Assembly (NCBI GenBank): GCA_040752355.1
Contig: JBFMHE010000007.1
Span: 87,185-151,184 of the forward strand
Source of the DNA: Nitrospirota bacterium
GTDB taxonomy: Bacteria > Nitrospirota > Thermodesulfovibrionia > Thermodesulfovibrionales > Dissulfurispiraceae
Length of the DNA: 64,000 nt
Reading direction: 5' to 3'
Shown here one piece after another: positions 8,843-15,904 of the stretch. A program made the translations under genes and the position numbers. The notes beneath the pieces were generated by a model, which saw only the letters and a list, made by a program, of their open reading frames with translations, did not search any database and was not told the origin of the DNA. Numbering within the stretch: position 1 is the stretch's first letter; the number at the start of each line of letters is the position of its first letter.

Positions 8843-9376
8843 ATGTTTCACGGCACGACCATTCTCTGCGTCAGGCGCAACGGCAGCGTTGCGATTGCGA
8901 GCGATGGGCAGGTCACGATGGGGAGCACGGTAGTGAAGCACAATGCCAAGAAGATCAGGACGATGTATAATGACAAAGTCCTTGCAGGCTTTGCCGGGGC
9001 GACGGCGGACGCCTTTACGCTCTTCGAGAAGTTCGAGTCGAAACTCGAGGCGTACCGCGGGAACCTCACCCGCGCGGCGGTCGAGCTCGCCAAGGAGTGG
9101 CGTACCGACCGCATATTGCGGAGACTCGAGGCGCTGCTGCTCGTCGCCGATGCGGAGCACACGTTCATCCTCTCGGGAACGGGCGATGTCATCGAGCCCG
9201 AAGGCGGGGTCGCCGCCATAGGCTCCGGCGGGCCCTATGCGCAGGCATCGGCCCGGGCGCTCTACGAGAACACCGGCCTTCCCGCCGTAGAGATCGTCAA
9301 GAAGGCTATGGAGATAGCTTCCGATATCTGCATTTACACGAACAAGACCGTAACGATAGAGGAGTTACATGGATAA
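8843..9376 (+). CDS. hslV: ATP-dependent protease proteolytic subunit HslV
   Basis: HslV (ClpQ) is the dodecameric threonine peptidase of the HslUV protease. The 177-residue protein starts [12 protein letters not shown], as in thermophile HslV; processing would expose the catalytic Thr5 of the TTI motif. The segment SDGQVTMG and the C-terminal half [20 protein letters not shown] match the family. A GGAGG site (ACTGGAGGAATTAACGAT) precedes the ATG. The last codons overlap the start of hslU by 8 nt, which implies translational coupling and balanced expression of the two subunits. Confidence 0.96.
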   Translation: MFHGTTILCVRRNGSVAIASDGQVTMGSTVVKHNAKKIRTMYNDKVLAGFAGATADAFTLFEKFESKLEAYRGNLTRAAVELAKEWRTDRILRRLEALLLVADAEHTFILSGTGDVIEPEGGVAAIGSGGPYAQASARALYENTGLPAVEIVKKAMEIASDICIYTNKTVTIEELHG

Positions 9377-10709
9377 GTTCACCCCGAAAAAGATCGTCGC
9401 CGAGCTCGACCGGTTCATTATCGGGCAGGACAGGGCCAAGCGGGCCGTCGCCGTTGCCCTGAGAAACCGGTGGCGGCGGCAGCAGCTGCCCGAAGACCTG
9501 AGGGACGAAGTCCTGCCGAAGAATATCATCATGATCGGACCGACGGGCGTCGGCAAGACCGAGATCGCCCGCAGGCTCGCCCGGCTCGCGAACGCCCCCT
9601 TCCTCAAGATCGAGGCATCGAAGTTCACCGAAGTCGGCTATGTGGGCCGCGATGTAGAGTCCATGATCAGGGACCTCATGGAGATCAGCCTGAACATGGT
9701 GAAGACGGAGCATATGGAGAAAGTACAGGAGAGGGCGAAAGTGCTTGCCGAAGACCGGGTGCTCGACCTCCTGCTCCCTGCGCCGAAATTCGCCCGGGTC
9801 ACGACCCCCGACGACCAGGAGCGCGAGGCCTACAGCGATACGCGCGAGCGGCTGCGCGCACAGCTGCGGGAAGGAAAGCTCGACTCCCGGCATGTCGAGG
9901 TCGAAGTGAAAGAAAAGATGATGCCCTTCGGCGTCGTCTCGAACGTCGGCATGGAAGAGCTCGAGATCAATCTCAAGGAGATGCTCGGCAATTTCCTGCC
10001 CGAGAAGGCGAAAAGAAAAAAGGTCAAGGTCTCCGAAGCGCTGGCCATGCTCACCCAGGAAGAGGCGGGCAAGCTCATCGACATGGAGAGGGTGACCAGG
10101 GAGGCGCGCGAGCGGGTCGAGCAGGCGGGGATCGTCTTCATCGACGAGATCGACAAGATCGCGAGCAAGGGGAGCGCCCACGGTCCCGACGTCTCCCGCG
10201 AGGGAGTGCAGCGGGACCTGCTGCCTGTTGTCGAGGGCTCGACCGTCAATACCAAGCACGGCCCGGTCCGGACGGACCATGTCCTCTTCATTGCTGCCGG
10301 CGCGTTCCATATCGCCAAGCCCTCCGATCTCATACCGGAGCTCCAGGGAAGGTTCCCCATACGGGTCGAGCTCGAATCGCTCGGCAAGGATGATTTCGTA
10401 AGGATCCTCACCGAGCCCTACAACGCGCTCATCAAGCAGTACGTTGCCCTGCTCGAGACCGAAGGCCTCACCCTCGCCTTCAGCGAGGATGCGATCGACG
10501 AGATCGCGACGATCGCGGTAACGGTCAACGAGAAGACGGAAAATATCGGGGCACGGAGGCTCCACACCGTGCTCGAGCGGCTCCTCGAGGAGATTTCGTT
10601 CAATGCGCCCGATATGGGCAGGCAGACGCTGGCCATAGACCGGCCATACGTGAGACAGCGGCTGTCGGATGTCGTCAAGAATGAGGATCTCAGCAGGTAT
10701 ATCTTATAA
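9369..10709 (+). CDS. hslU: ATP-dependent protease ATPase subunit HslU
   Basis: HslU (ClpY) is the AAA+ unfoldase that feeds substrates to HslV. The 446-residue protein shows the N-terminal segment [20 protein letters not shown], the Walker A motif [15 protein letters not shown], the pore motif GYVGRDVES, an I-domain around residues 110-220, and the Walker B motif [11 protein letters not shown]. The sensor region GRFPIRVEL and the C-terminal helix ending DLSRYIL, which docks into HslV, are intact. It overlaps hslV by 8 nt. Its 3' end overlaps the long frame assigned to the following RlpA-like protein by about 40 nt. Confidence 0.96.
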   Translation: MDKFTPKKIVAELDRFIIGQDRAKRAVAVALRNRWRRQQLPEDLRDEVLPKNIIMIGPTGVGKTEIARRLARLANAPFLKIEASKFTEVGYVGRDVESMIRDLMEISLNMVKTEHMEKVQERAKVLAEDRVLDLLLPAPKFARVTTPDDQEREAYSDTRERLRAQLREGKLDSRHVEVEVKEKMMPFGVVSNVGMEELEINLKEMLGNFLPEKAKRKKVKVSEALAMLTQEEAGKLIDMERVTREARERVEQAGIVFIDEIDKIASKGSAHGPDVSREGVQRDLLPVVEGSTVNTKHGPVRTDHVLFIAAGAFHIAKPSDLIPELQGRFPIRVELESLGKDDFVRILTEPYNALIKQYVALLETEGLTLAFSEDAIDEIATIAVTVNEKTENIGARRLHTVLERLLEEISFNAPDMGRQTLAIDRPYVRQRLSDVVKNEDLSRYIL

Positions 10710-11508
10710 ACCGGAAGACCGGGACACGGGGACGCGGGGACGCGGGGAGTGTACTGCTTTCTGCCTCTTCTCATCCCCGTCTCTCCGTCTCTCCGTATCC
10801 TCCCTACTTCTTGCCCTGACCCTCGCCTCGTGCTCTTCCGTCCGCCATGTCGCTCCGCCGGAAAGTGCTACGTTCACCCCTGTTGAGCAGGCCGAGAGCC
10901 AGGAACGCCCTTCGGGCTTTCAGGAGCTCAAAGGGACGCGGCGGGAGTGTGTCGCCTCGTGGTACGGCCCCGAGTTCCACGGCAGGCCCACCTCGTCGGG
11001 GGAGCGCTTCAACATGCATGCGCTGACCTGCGCTCATAAGGAATTCCCCTTCGGGACAAAACTGAAAGTCATCAACACGAAAAATAAAAAAGAGGTGGAG
11101 TGCGTCGTCAATGACCGGGGCCCCTTCATCGCCGGACGGGAGCTGGACCTCTCCTATGCCGCAGCCAAAAAGATAGACCTGATCGGAGCGGGAATCCAGA
11201 CCGTTATTATCGAGCCCCTCGGAAGAGACCTGCGCTATGCGAAATATATCCGCTACGGCGTAATGGATACGACGCTTACCCTCCAGGTCGGCTCCTTCAA
11301 GGAGGCGGTGAATGCAAAACGCCTGAAGATGGCCCTGGATATGAAGCATAAAAGCGTCTATATCATGGAGGCCGACATCGGCGGCACAAAATACTTCAGG
11401 GTAAGGATCGGCAAGTTCACCAGCAGGGATGACGCCGTCGCTCTCGGCAAGGCTCTTGCCGACGAGGGGTATACTATCCTGGTGACGAAGTTCGAGCAGC
11501 AGCTGTAA
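10669..11508 (+). CDS. rlpA: RlpA-like lipoprotein with DPBB and SPOR domains
   Basis: This is a probable septal or pole-associated lipoprotein with lytic transglycosylase-type function. It has a lipobox, LTLASC, near residue 56, a double-psi beta-barrel domain ([19 protein letters not shown] through VVNDRGPF and [11 protein letters not shown]), and a C-terminal SPOR domain ([10 protein letters not shown] to [14 protein letters not shown]) for binding denuded peptidoglycan. The start is uncertain. The only ATGs in frame are at 10669 and 10681, inside hslU, and translation from them would read through a G-rich tandem repeat at 10721-10747 before the signal peptide. No other ATG, GTG or TTG is available ahead of the lipobox. 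Confidence 0.82.
   Translation: MSSRMRISAGISYKPEDRDTGTRGRGECTAFCLFSSPSLRLSVSSLLLALTLASCSSVRHVAPPESATFTPVEQAESQERPSGFQELKGTRRECVASWYGPEFHGRPTSSGERFNMHALTCAHKEFPFGTKLKVINTKNKKEVECVVNDRGPFIAGRELDLSYAAAKKIDLIGAGIQTVIIEPLGRDLRYAKYIRYGVMDTTLTLQVGSFKEAVNAKRLKMALDMKHKSVYIMEADIGGTKYFRVRIGKFTSRDDAVALGKALADEGYTILVTKFEQQL
10721..10747 (+). repeat. G-run tandem repeat with G-quadruplex potential
   Basis: Four G runs at 10721-10723, 10728-10731, 10736-10739 and 10744-10747 are separated by four-base spacers (ACAC, ACGC, ACGC). Such regular spacing fits the classical G-quadruplex pattern on the coding strand, in DNA or mRNA. A C/T-rich tandem stretch follows at about 10775-10800 (CCGTCTCT units), which could pair partly with it. 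The element sits exactly between hslU and the signal peptide of the RlpA-like protein. Confidence 0.6.
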
Positions 11509-11539
11509 TAAGAGATCATTGCTGAGCAAGGGAGCGGAA

Positions 11540-12418
11540 ATGGAGAAACTGGTCGAAAAGGCGCAGATACTGATCGAATCGCTGCCGTATATACGGAACT
11601 TCTACGGAAAGACCTTTGTCATAAAATACGGGGGCGCGGCGCAGGTCGAAGAGGCGCTCAAGGATTCCTTTGCCCAGGATGTGGTCCTCCTGAACTTCAT
11701 CGGCATCAAGCCGATCATCATCCACGGCGGCGGACCGCGGATCAGCCAGACCATGAAGAAGATGGGCAAGGAGCCGGCCTTTGTCCAGGGGCAGCGGGTA
11801 ACGGACAAGGAGACCATGGACATCGTCGAGATGGTCCTGGGCGGCCTCATCAACAAGGAGATCGTCGCCCTCATCAATAACCACGGCGGCAAGGCGGTGG
11901 GTCTCAGCGGCAAGGACGGGGGCCTCATCAGGGCGAGGAAAAAGCTGCTCAGGAAGACGGCCGGGACCGGCGGGGAAGAGGTGATCGATATAGGGCTGGT
12001 CGGCGAAGTAGAAGCCGTTGCTCCCGATATCATCGACGCCGTCGAGCAGGGGGGATTCATCCCCGTCATTTCGCCGATAGGCGTCGGCAGCAAGGGGGAG
12101 GCCTATAACATCAATGCGGATTACGTCGCCTCCGCTATCGCCGCAGCGCTGAAGGCGGAGAAGTTCATTCTCCTCACCGATGTTCCCGGCATCAACGACA
12201 AGAAGGGCGACATCATCTCGACGGTCCACAAAAAAGAGGTGAAGAAGCTCATCGACAACGGCACGATTACCGGAGGAATGCTCCCGAAAGTGCAGGCCTG
12301 CACGCGCGCTATCGATGCCGGGGTGCGGAAGACCCACATCGTCGACGGGCGGGTCCCCCACTGCCTTCTCCTCGAGATATTCACGAAAGAGGGGATAGGA
12401 ACCGAGATCGTAGGGTAG
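11540..12418 (+). CDS. argB: Acetylglutamate kinase
   Basis: ArgB phosphorylates N-acetylglutamate, the second step of arginine synthesis. The 292-residue amino acid kinase shows the phosphate-binding VIKYGGAAQ segment, the substrate loop [27 protein letters not shown], and the nucleotide-site segment [13 protein letters not shown]. The C-terminal [15 protein letters not shown] is characteristic of ArgB. The N-terminal helix ([19 protein letters not shown]) is of the type seen in arginine-inhibited hexameric enzymes, so feedback inhibition is likely. The ATG at 11540 has an AGGGAGCGG site and was preferred over a TTG seven codons upstream. No other arg genes are nearby. Confidence 0.96.
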   Translation: MEKLVEKAQILIESLPYIRNFYGKTFVIKYGGAAQVEEALKDSFAQDVVLLNFIGIKPIIIHGGGPRISQTMKKMGKEPAFVQGQRVTDKETMDIVEMVLGGLINKEIVALINNHGGKAVGLSGKDGGLIRARKKLLRKTAGTGGEEVIDIGLVGEVEAVAPDIIDAVEQGGFIPVISPIGVGSKGEAYNINADYVASAIAAALKAEKFILLTDVPGINDKKGDIISTVHKKEVKKLIDNGTITGGMLPKVQACTRAIDAGVRKTHIVDGRVPHCLLLEIFTKEGIGTEIVG

Positions 12419-12441
12419 GCGCACGGCGCGGGAGCCGTCCG

Positions 12442-14061
12442 CTACTCGAAGACGACCCTGTTCTTGCCCTCCCGCTTCGCCCGGTAGAGCCGATCGTCGG
12501 CGGCGACCAGCAGATCGTCGGGCGAGGTGCCGTCCTGGGGAAAGGTCGCGACACCGAAGCTCGCCGTCAGAGAGGCCCTCTTCTTCTTCGGGAGCTCGAT
12601 CGCCTGCTGCTCGATCCTGCTCCGCAGCCGCTCAGCGGCGTAGGACGCGATACCGCTCGCCGACTCCGGCATGATGACGATGAACTCCTCGCCTCCGTAC
12701 CGCCCTGCGATATCGGCCCTCCTGACATTGTCCGTGATCATCTGCGCGATGGCCCTGAGCACGGCATCGCCGGCCGGGTGTCCGTACGTATCGTTCAATC
12801 GCTTGAAATCGTCGAGATCGAGTATCACCACCGAGAAGCTCTTGTCGAGCCGTTTGCTCCGCTCGATCTCCTTGACCAGGAACTCGTGGATGAAGCGCCG
12901 GTTGTAAAGCCCGGTCAGGGGGTCCGTGGTCGAGAGCCTGATGTCTTCGGTGATGTCCCTGATAATGAGCTGTATCCTCCCGCGCTCCGCCTTCCCGTCG
13001 GTCTTTATGAAGAACCCCGAAAGCTCGTAGATCTGGCTGTCCTTCCTGAAGCGCACATCCTCCACGGTGCCCGACCTGCGGAGCCCTGAGCAGATCTTCT
13101 CCCAGGTCTTCACCGGTATGAGGCGGGTGACCGGCCTGTCGATGAGCTTTCTGCCGAACCTCGCCAGCACCATCTCGTTCACCCATGCCACCAGGTGCTC
13201 CTTGCGCGCGTCGCTCACCTCGATCATCATCTCGGGGAGGAGGTTCAGCACGTCCTTTGCATGGCGCAGCTTCCGTTCGAGGAATTCGCTGTAGTCCCCC
13301 TCCAGATTCCGGAGCACGTCCTTGATGGTGATAATCCCGAGGGCACGGCCTTCTTCGTCGTTGACGACCACCCTCCTGATATCACGGTCGTTCATCGCCG
13401 CGACGACATCGACGAGGGTCGTCGCCGGGTCGACGGCGATGACCGGCTTCGACATATAGCCGCTCACTTTCCTGGCAAGCGGGACCCTCCTGGCCGCCAG
13501 CTTGATGATGTCCTTCTCGGTGATAATGCCGACGGCCCTGCCGCTCTTTACCAGGGGGACGGAGCTGATCTTGTGCTTCACTATGATCTTCAGAACATCG
13601 TTGAGCGCTGCATCGGGAGGCGCGCTGATGAGAGGCTGCAGCCGGTCGAGGAGGTGTCGGACCCTGATCGCGGCCCGGTAGAAATCGTTTTCGAGATGCC
13701 GGAGCATGTCTTTCTGGGTGATCACGCCGAGAAAGTCGTTCTCCTCGTCGAGGACGATCATTCTCCTGATGTTGTTGTCGATCATCAGGTTCAGGGCGTA
13801 GCCGATCGTACGGTCGCTCTTCGTCGTGATGAGATGCTTCCGCGCATGCTGCTCGGCAGTCTCGTCGAGGTCGACGCCGTTGAAGAGGAGCTCGACGATA
13901 TCGCGCTCGGTGAGAATGCCGAGGGGCTTCCTCCCGGCGAGAACGACCACGACCCCCTTGTCATTCTTGTTCATCAGCTCGATGAGAGTCCTCAGGGAGG
14001 CGTTCCGCCTGACGGAGAGATCCTTTTTCTCGACGATGGAGCCAAGCAGCAGGCTGATCAT
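12442..14061 (-). CDS. Diguanylate cyclase with four CBS domains, PAS and GGDEF
   Basis: This protein probably makes c-di-GMP in response to adenine nucleotides or similar ligands. About 250 N-terminal residues hold four CBS motifs in two Bateman pairs, each ending in a variant of VGIITEKDI. A PAS-like domain follows (about 280-380), then a GGDEF domain with DPLTGLYNRRF, an active GGEEF signature, and RRAD five residues before it, which is the RxxD inhibitory site for product feedback. Start choice: the ATG at 14061 has GAGGG at 8 nt; an in-frame ATG at 14097 would add 12 residues with no clear site. It converges with argB and follows nfo by about 60 bp. Confidence 0.9.
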   Translation of the reverse strand: MISLLLGSIVEKKDLSVRRNASLRTLIELMNKNDKGVVVVLAGRKPLGILTERDIVELLFNGVDLDETAEQHARKHLITTKSDRTIGYALNLMIDNNIRRMIVLDEENDFLGVITQKDMLRHLENDFYRAAIRVRHLLDRLQPLISAPPDAALNDVLKIIVKHKISSVPLVKSGRAVGIITEKDIIKLAARRVPLARKVSGYMSKPVIAVDPATTLVDVVAAMNDRDIRRVVVNDEEGRALGIITIKDVLRNLEGDYSEFLERKLRHAKDVLNLLPEMMIEVSDARKEHLVAWVNEMVLARFGRKLIDRPVTRLIPVKTWEKICSGLRRSGTVEDVRFRKDSQIYELSGFFIKTDGKAERGRIQLIIRDITEDIRLSTTDPLTGLYNRRFIHEFLVKEIERSKRLDKSFSVVILDLDDFKRLNDTYGHPAGDAVLRAIAQMITDNVRRADIAGRYGGEEFIVIMPESASGIASYAAERLRSRIEQQAIELPKKKRASLTASFGVATFPQDGTSPDDLLVAADDRLYRAKREGKNRVVFE

Positions 14062-14119
14062 GTATGAGCCCTCTTCGGTGAGGTCGCGGCGCGGCATCGC
14101 TGCCCGTCCGTGCGGCCTA

Positions 14120-14974
14120 TTATAGCAGAAAGCCTTTCACGATACCCAAATTCCTGCGGTCGTCCTCCTCGTCTTTCCTGGGTGTTTCGAGGATGAGGGG
14201 AATCCCTGCGAAGGCCGGGTGGTTGACGAACGTCCGCAGCCCCTCCCTGCCGATCGCGCCGTCGCCGATGTGCTCGTGCCGGTCGACGCGGGCGTTGAGC
14301 CCCCTCTTGGAGTCGTTGAGATGAATGAGCTGCAGTGCGCCGTGCCCCGGATGCCGGGATACCTCTTCGGCAAGGGCCGCAACACCGTCCGCACGCGTGA
14401 GGTCATATCCTGCGGCAAAGGCATGGCAGGTATCGATGCAGATACCGCCGATGAGACCGCTGCCGGCGCCGTTCACGATCTCGGCGAGCTCCTCCATCGA
14501 GGAGGAGATATCCCCGCGCTCCCCGGCGGTATTCTCCAGGAGCAGCCGGGACCTCCAGCTCCCTCTCCGCGCAACCTCTTTCAACGACGCAATCGCCCGC
14601 TTGCGGGCATTATCCGGCTCGTCCTGCGATGCGCTGCCGGTATGGAGGACCACGTACTCGGCGCCGAGCGCATCGGCGAGGTCCATCTCCTGCGCCAGGA
14701 GCGCCATCGACTTGTCGAGGACATCGCTGCTCACTGCAGCGAGATTGATCAGGTAGGAAGTATGGACATAGACGGGACGGATGTCATATGCCTTTCTCAG
14801 TTTTCTGAACTGCCGGACAGACTCTTCAGAGAGCGCACCGGCGTGCCACTGCCGCGGATTATGGGAGAATATCTGCATGGTGGTGCAGCCGAGCTCTTTC
14901 GCACGCTCCACCGAGAGATGGACGCCGCCTGCTATGGAGGTATGGACGCCGAGGCGCCTGCGGGTAGCCGCCAT
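14120..14974 (-). CDS. nfo: Endonuclease IV (AP endonuclease)
   Basis: Nfo is a zinc-dependent apurinic/apyrimidinic endonuclease of base excision repair. The 284-residue TIM barrel begins RRLGVHTSIAGG. It carries the conserved segments TMQIFSHNPRQW, YVLHTGS, LLLENTAG, GICIDTCHAFAAG, LIHLNDSKRGL, DRHEHIGDGAIG and LILETP, which hold the His, Glu and Asp zinc ligands. The ATG at 14974 has GAGGAATTT immediately upstream, a better start than the ATG at 15007, which would add 11 residues. It is transcribed leftward toward the diguanylate cyclase. Confidence 0.95.
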   Translation of the reverse strand: MAATRRRLGVHTSIAGGVHLSVERAKELGCTTMQIFSHNPRQWHAGALSEESVRQFRKLRKAYDIRPVYVHTSYLINLAAVSSDVLDKSMALLAQEMDLADALGAEYVVLHTGSASQDEPDNARKRAIASLKEVARRGSWRSRLLLENTAGERGDISSSMEELAEIVNGAGSGLIGGICIDTCHAFAAGYDLTRADGVAALAEEVSRHPGHGALQLIHLNDSKRGLNARVDRHEHIGDGAIGREGLRTFVNHPAFAGIPLILETPRKDEEDDRRNLGIVKGFLL

Positions 14975-15137
14975 AAATTCCTCTTTTATACGAGGGTCAG
15001 CATTCAAGAATTATGATTGCTCCCTTCATTATAGCAAGCTTAATGCGGCTCATGCGGAGAGATCATCTCTGATTCAGACCTTTACTCTCTCCCCGGATAC
15101 CCGTTCCTCTCAGGAAAGCCGAGCTCCGTTAAGAAGC

Positions 15138-15175
15138 TTGACAGCATAGCATATGTCATATATCATATATATGCA
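15138..15175 (+). promoter_or_regulatory. Promoter and CATAT-repeat operator of the RHH/PIN toxin-antitoxin operon
   Basis: TTGACA at 15138-15143 and TATCAT at 15161-15166 are separated by 17 bp. CATAT occurs at 15150, 15157 and 15164, a strict 7-bp period, and the stretch is nearly palindromic (GCATAT to ATATGC). The repeats overlap the -10 box. This is the expected layout for autorepression by a ribbon-helix-helix antitoxin. Confidence 0.65.
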
Positions 15176-15189
15176 CGGAGGGGTAGGTC

Positions 15190-15420
15190 ATGAAGAGGAC
15201 GACCATATTCGCTGAAGATGATTTACTGAGAGAGATCAAGGAAATCTCAAAAGACGAGGACCGGAGTGTGGCTGAGGTAATACGGGAGGCCATGGTCGTT
15301 TACGTCGCGCAGAAGCGGCGCAAGGCAAGAAAACTCTCGTTCATCGGTATCGGCGACAGCGGCAGGAGAAGCGTTTCGGAAAGGCACGAGGAGCTCCTCT
15401 GGAAAAAGGATTCAGAATAG
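15190..15420 (+). CDS. Ribbon-helix-helix (CopG-type) antitoxin
   Basis: This 76-residue basic protein starts MKRTTIFAEDDLLREIKEIS, the short beta strand and first helix of a ribbon-helix-helix DNA-binding domain. The second helix is AEVIREAMVVYVA. The C-terminal tail (residues 46-76) is charged and likely wraps the toxin. A GGGGTAGGTC site precedes the ATG. The gene overlaps the 5' end of the PIN toxin gene and lies behind a promoter with regularly spaced CATAT motifs, so it should be the antitoxin and autorepressor of the pair. Confidence 0.85.
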   Translation: MKRTTIFAEDDLLREIKEISKDEDRSVAEVIREAMVVYVAQKRRKARKLSFIGIGDSGRRSVSERHEELLWKKDSE

Positions 15421-15833
15421 ATTCCGTCCTTCTCGATACAGGCGTCGTCTACGCCCTTGCAGACAGAAAAGACTCCTGGCACAAGCAGTCCGCAGCCTTC
15501 ATAAGCGGGTTCAAGGGCAGGATCATCGTCCCGTCCTCCGTAATCCCCGAGGCATGTCATCTCCTGAATACCTATCTGGGCCGGATGGCTGAAAATGAAT
15601 TCATCAGCTCCCTTATAAATAAAGCAATCACCATCGAACACTTCACCGCTCGCGATCTTGTGCGGGGTCTTGAAATCATGATGCAGTACAACGATCTCAA
15701 TCTCGGCTTCACGGACGCCTCGATCATCGCCATATCGGAAAGGCTGAAAATACGAAAGATCCTGACTACGGACAGAAGGCATTTCTCGGCAGTGAGGCCG
15801 GAGCACTGGGATTCTTTCATCTTATTGCCGTAA
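15399..15833 (+). CDS. PIN-domain toxin (VapC-like) with an apparent non-ATG start
   Basis: This is a PIN-domain ribonuclease of about 144 residues. The acidic catalytic residues can be followed: Asp in VLLDTGVVYAL, Glu in VIPEACHLLN, Asp in FTDASIIAI, and Asp in LTTDRRHF. The first in-frame ATG (15585) would cut away the first two, so the true start must lie upstream. No ATG, GTG or TTG exists in frame there. CTG at 15399, seven bases after GAGGAG, is the best candidate and makes the toxin overlap the antitoxin by 22 nt. Translation coupled to the antitoxin gene is likely. The exact start is inferred. Confidence 0.75.
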   Translation: MEKGFRIDSVLLDTGVVYALADRKDSWHKQSAAFISGFKGRIIVPSSVIPEACHLLNTYLGRMAENEFISSLINKAITIEHFTARDLVRGLEIMMQYNDLNLGFTDASIIAISERLKIRKILTTDRRHFSAVRPEHWDSFILLP

Positions 15834-15867
15834 AGAGCGGCTCTCGAGTAACCACGCCCTGCTTTCC

Positions 15868-15897
15868 TTGACACCCCAATATCTTTAGTGGTAACTT
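15868..15897 (+). promoter_or_regulatory. Promoter of ileS, probably leaderless
   Basis: TTGACA at 15868-15873 is followed after 18 bp by TAACTT at 15892-15897. Only 7 nt separate this from the ileS ATG at 15905, and no Shine-Dalgarno sequence is present, so transcription would begin at or next to the start codon. Confidence 0.5.
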
Positions 15898-15904
15898 GTA
15901 GTTT

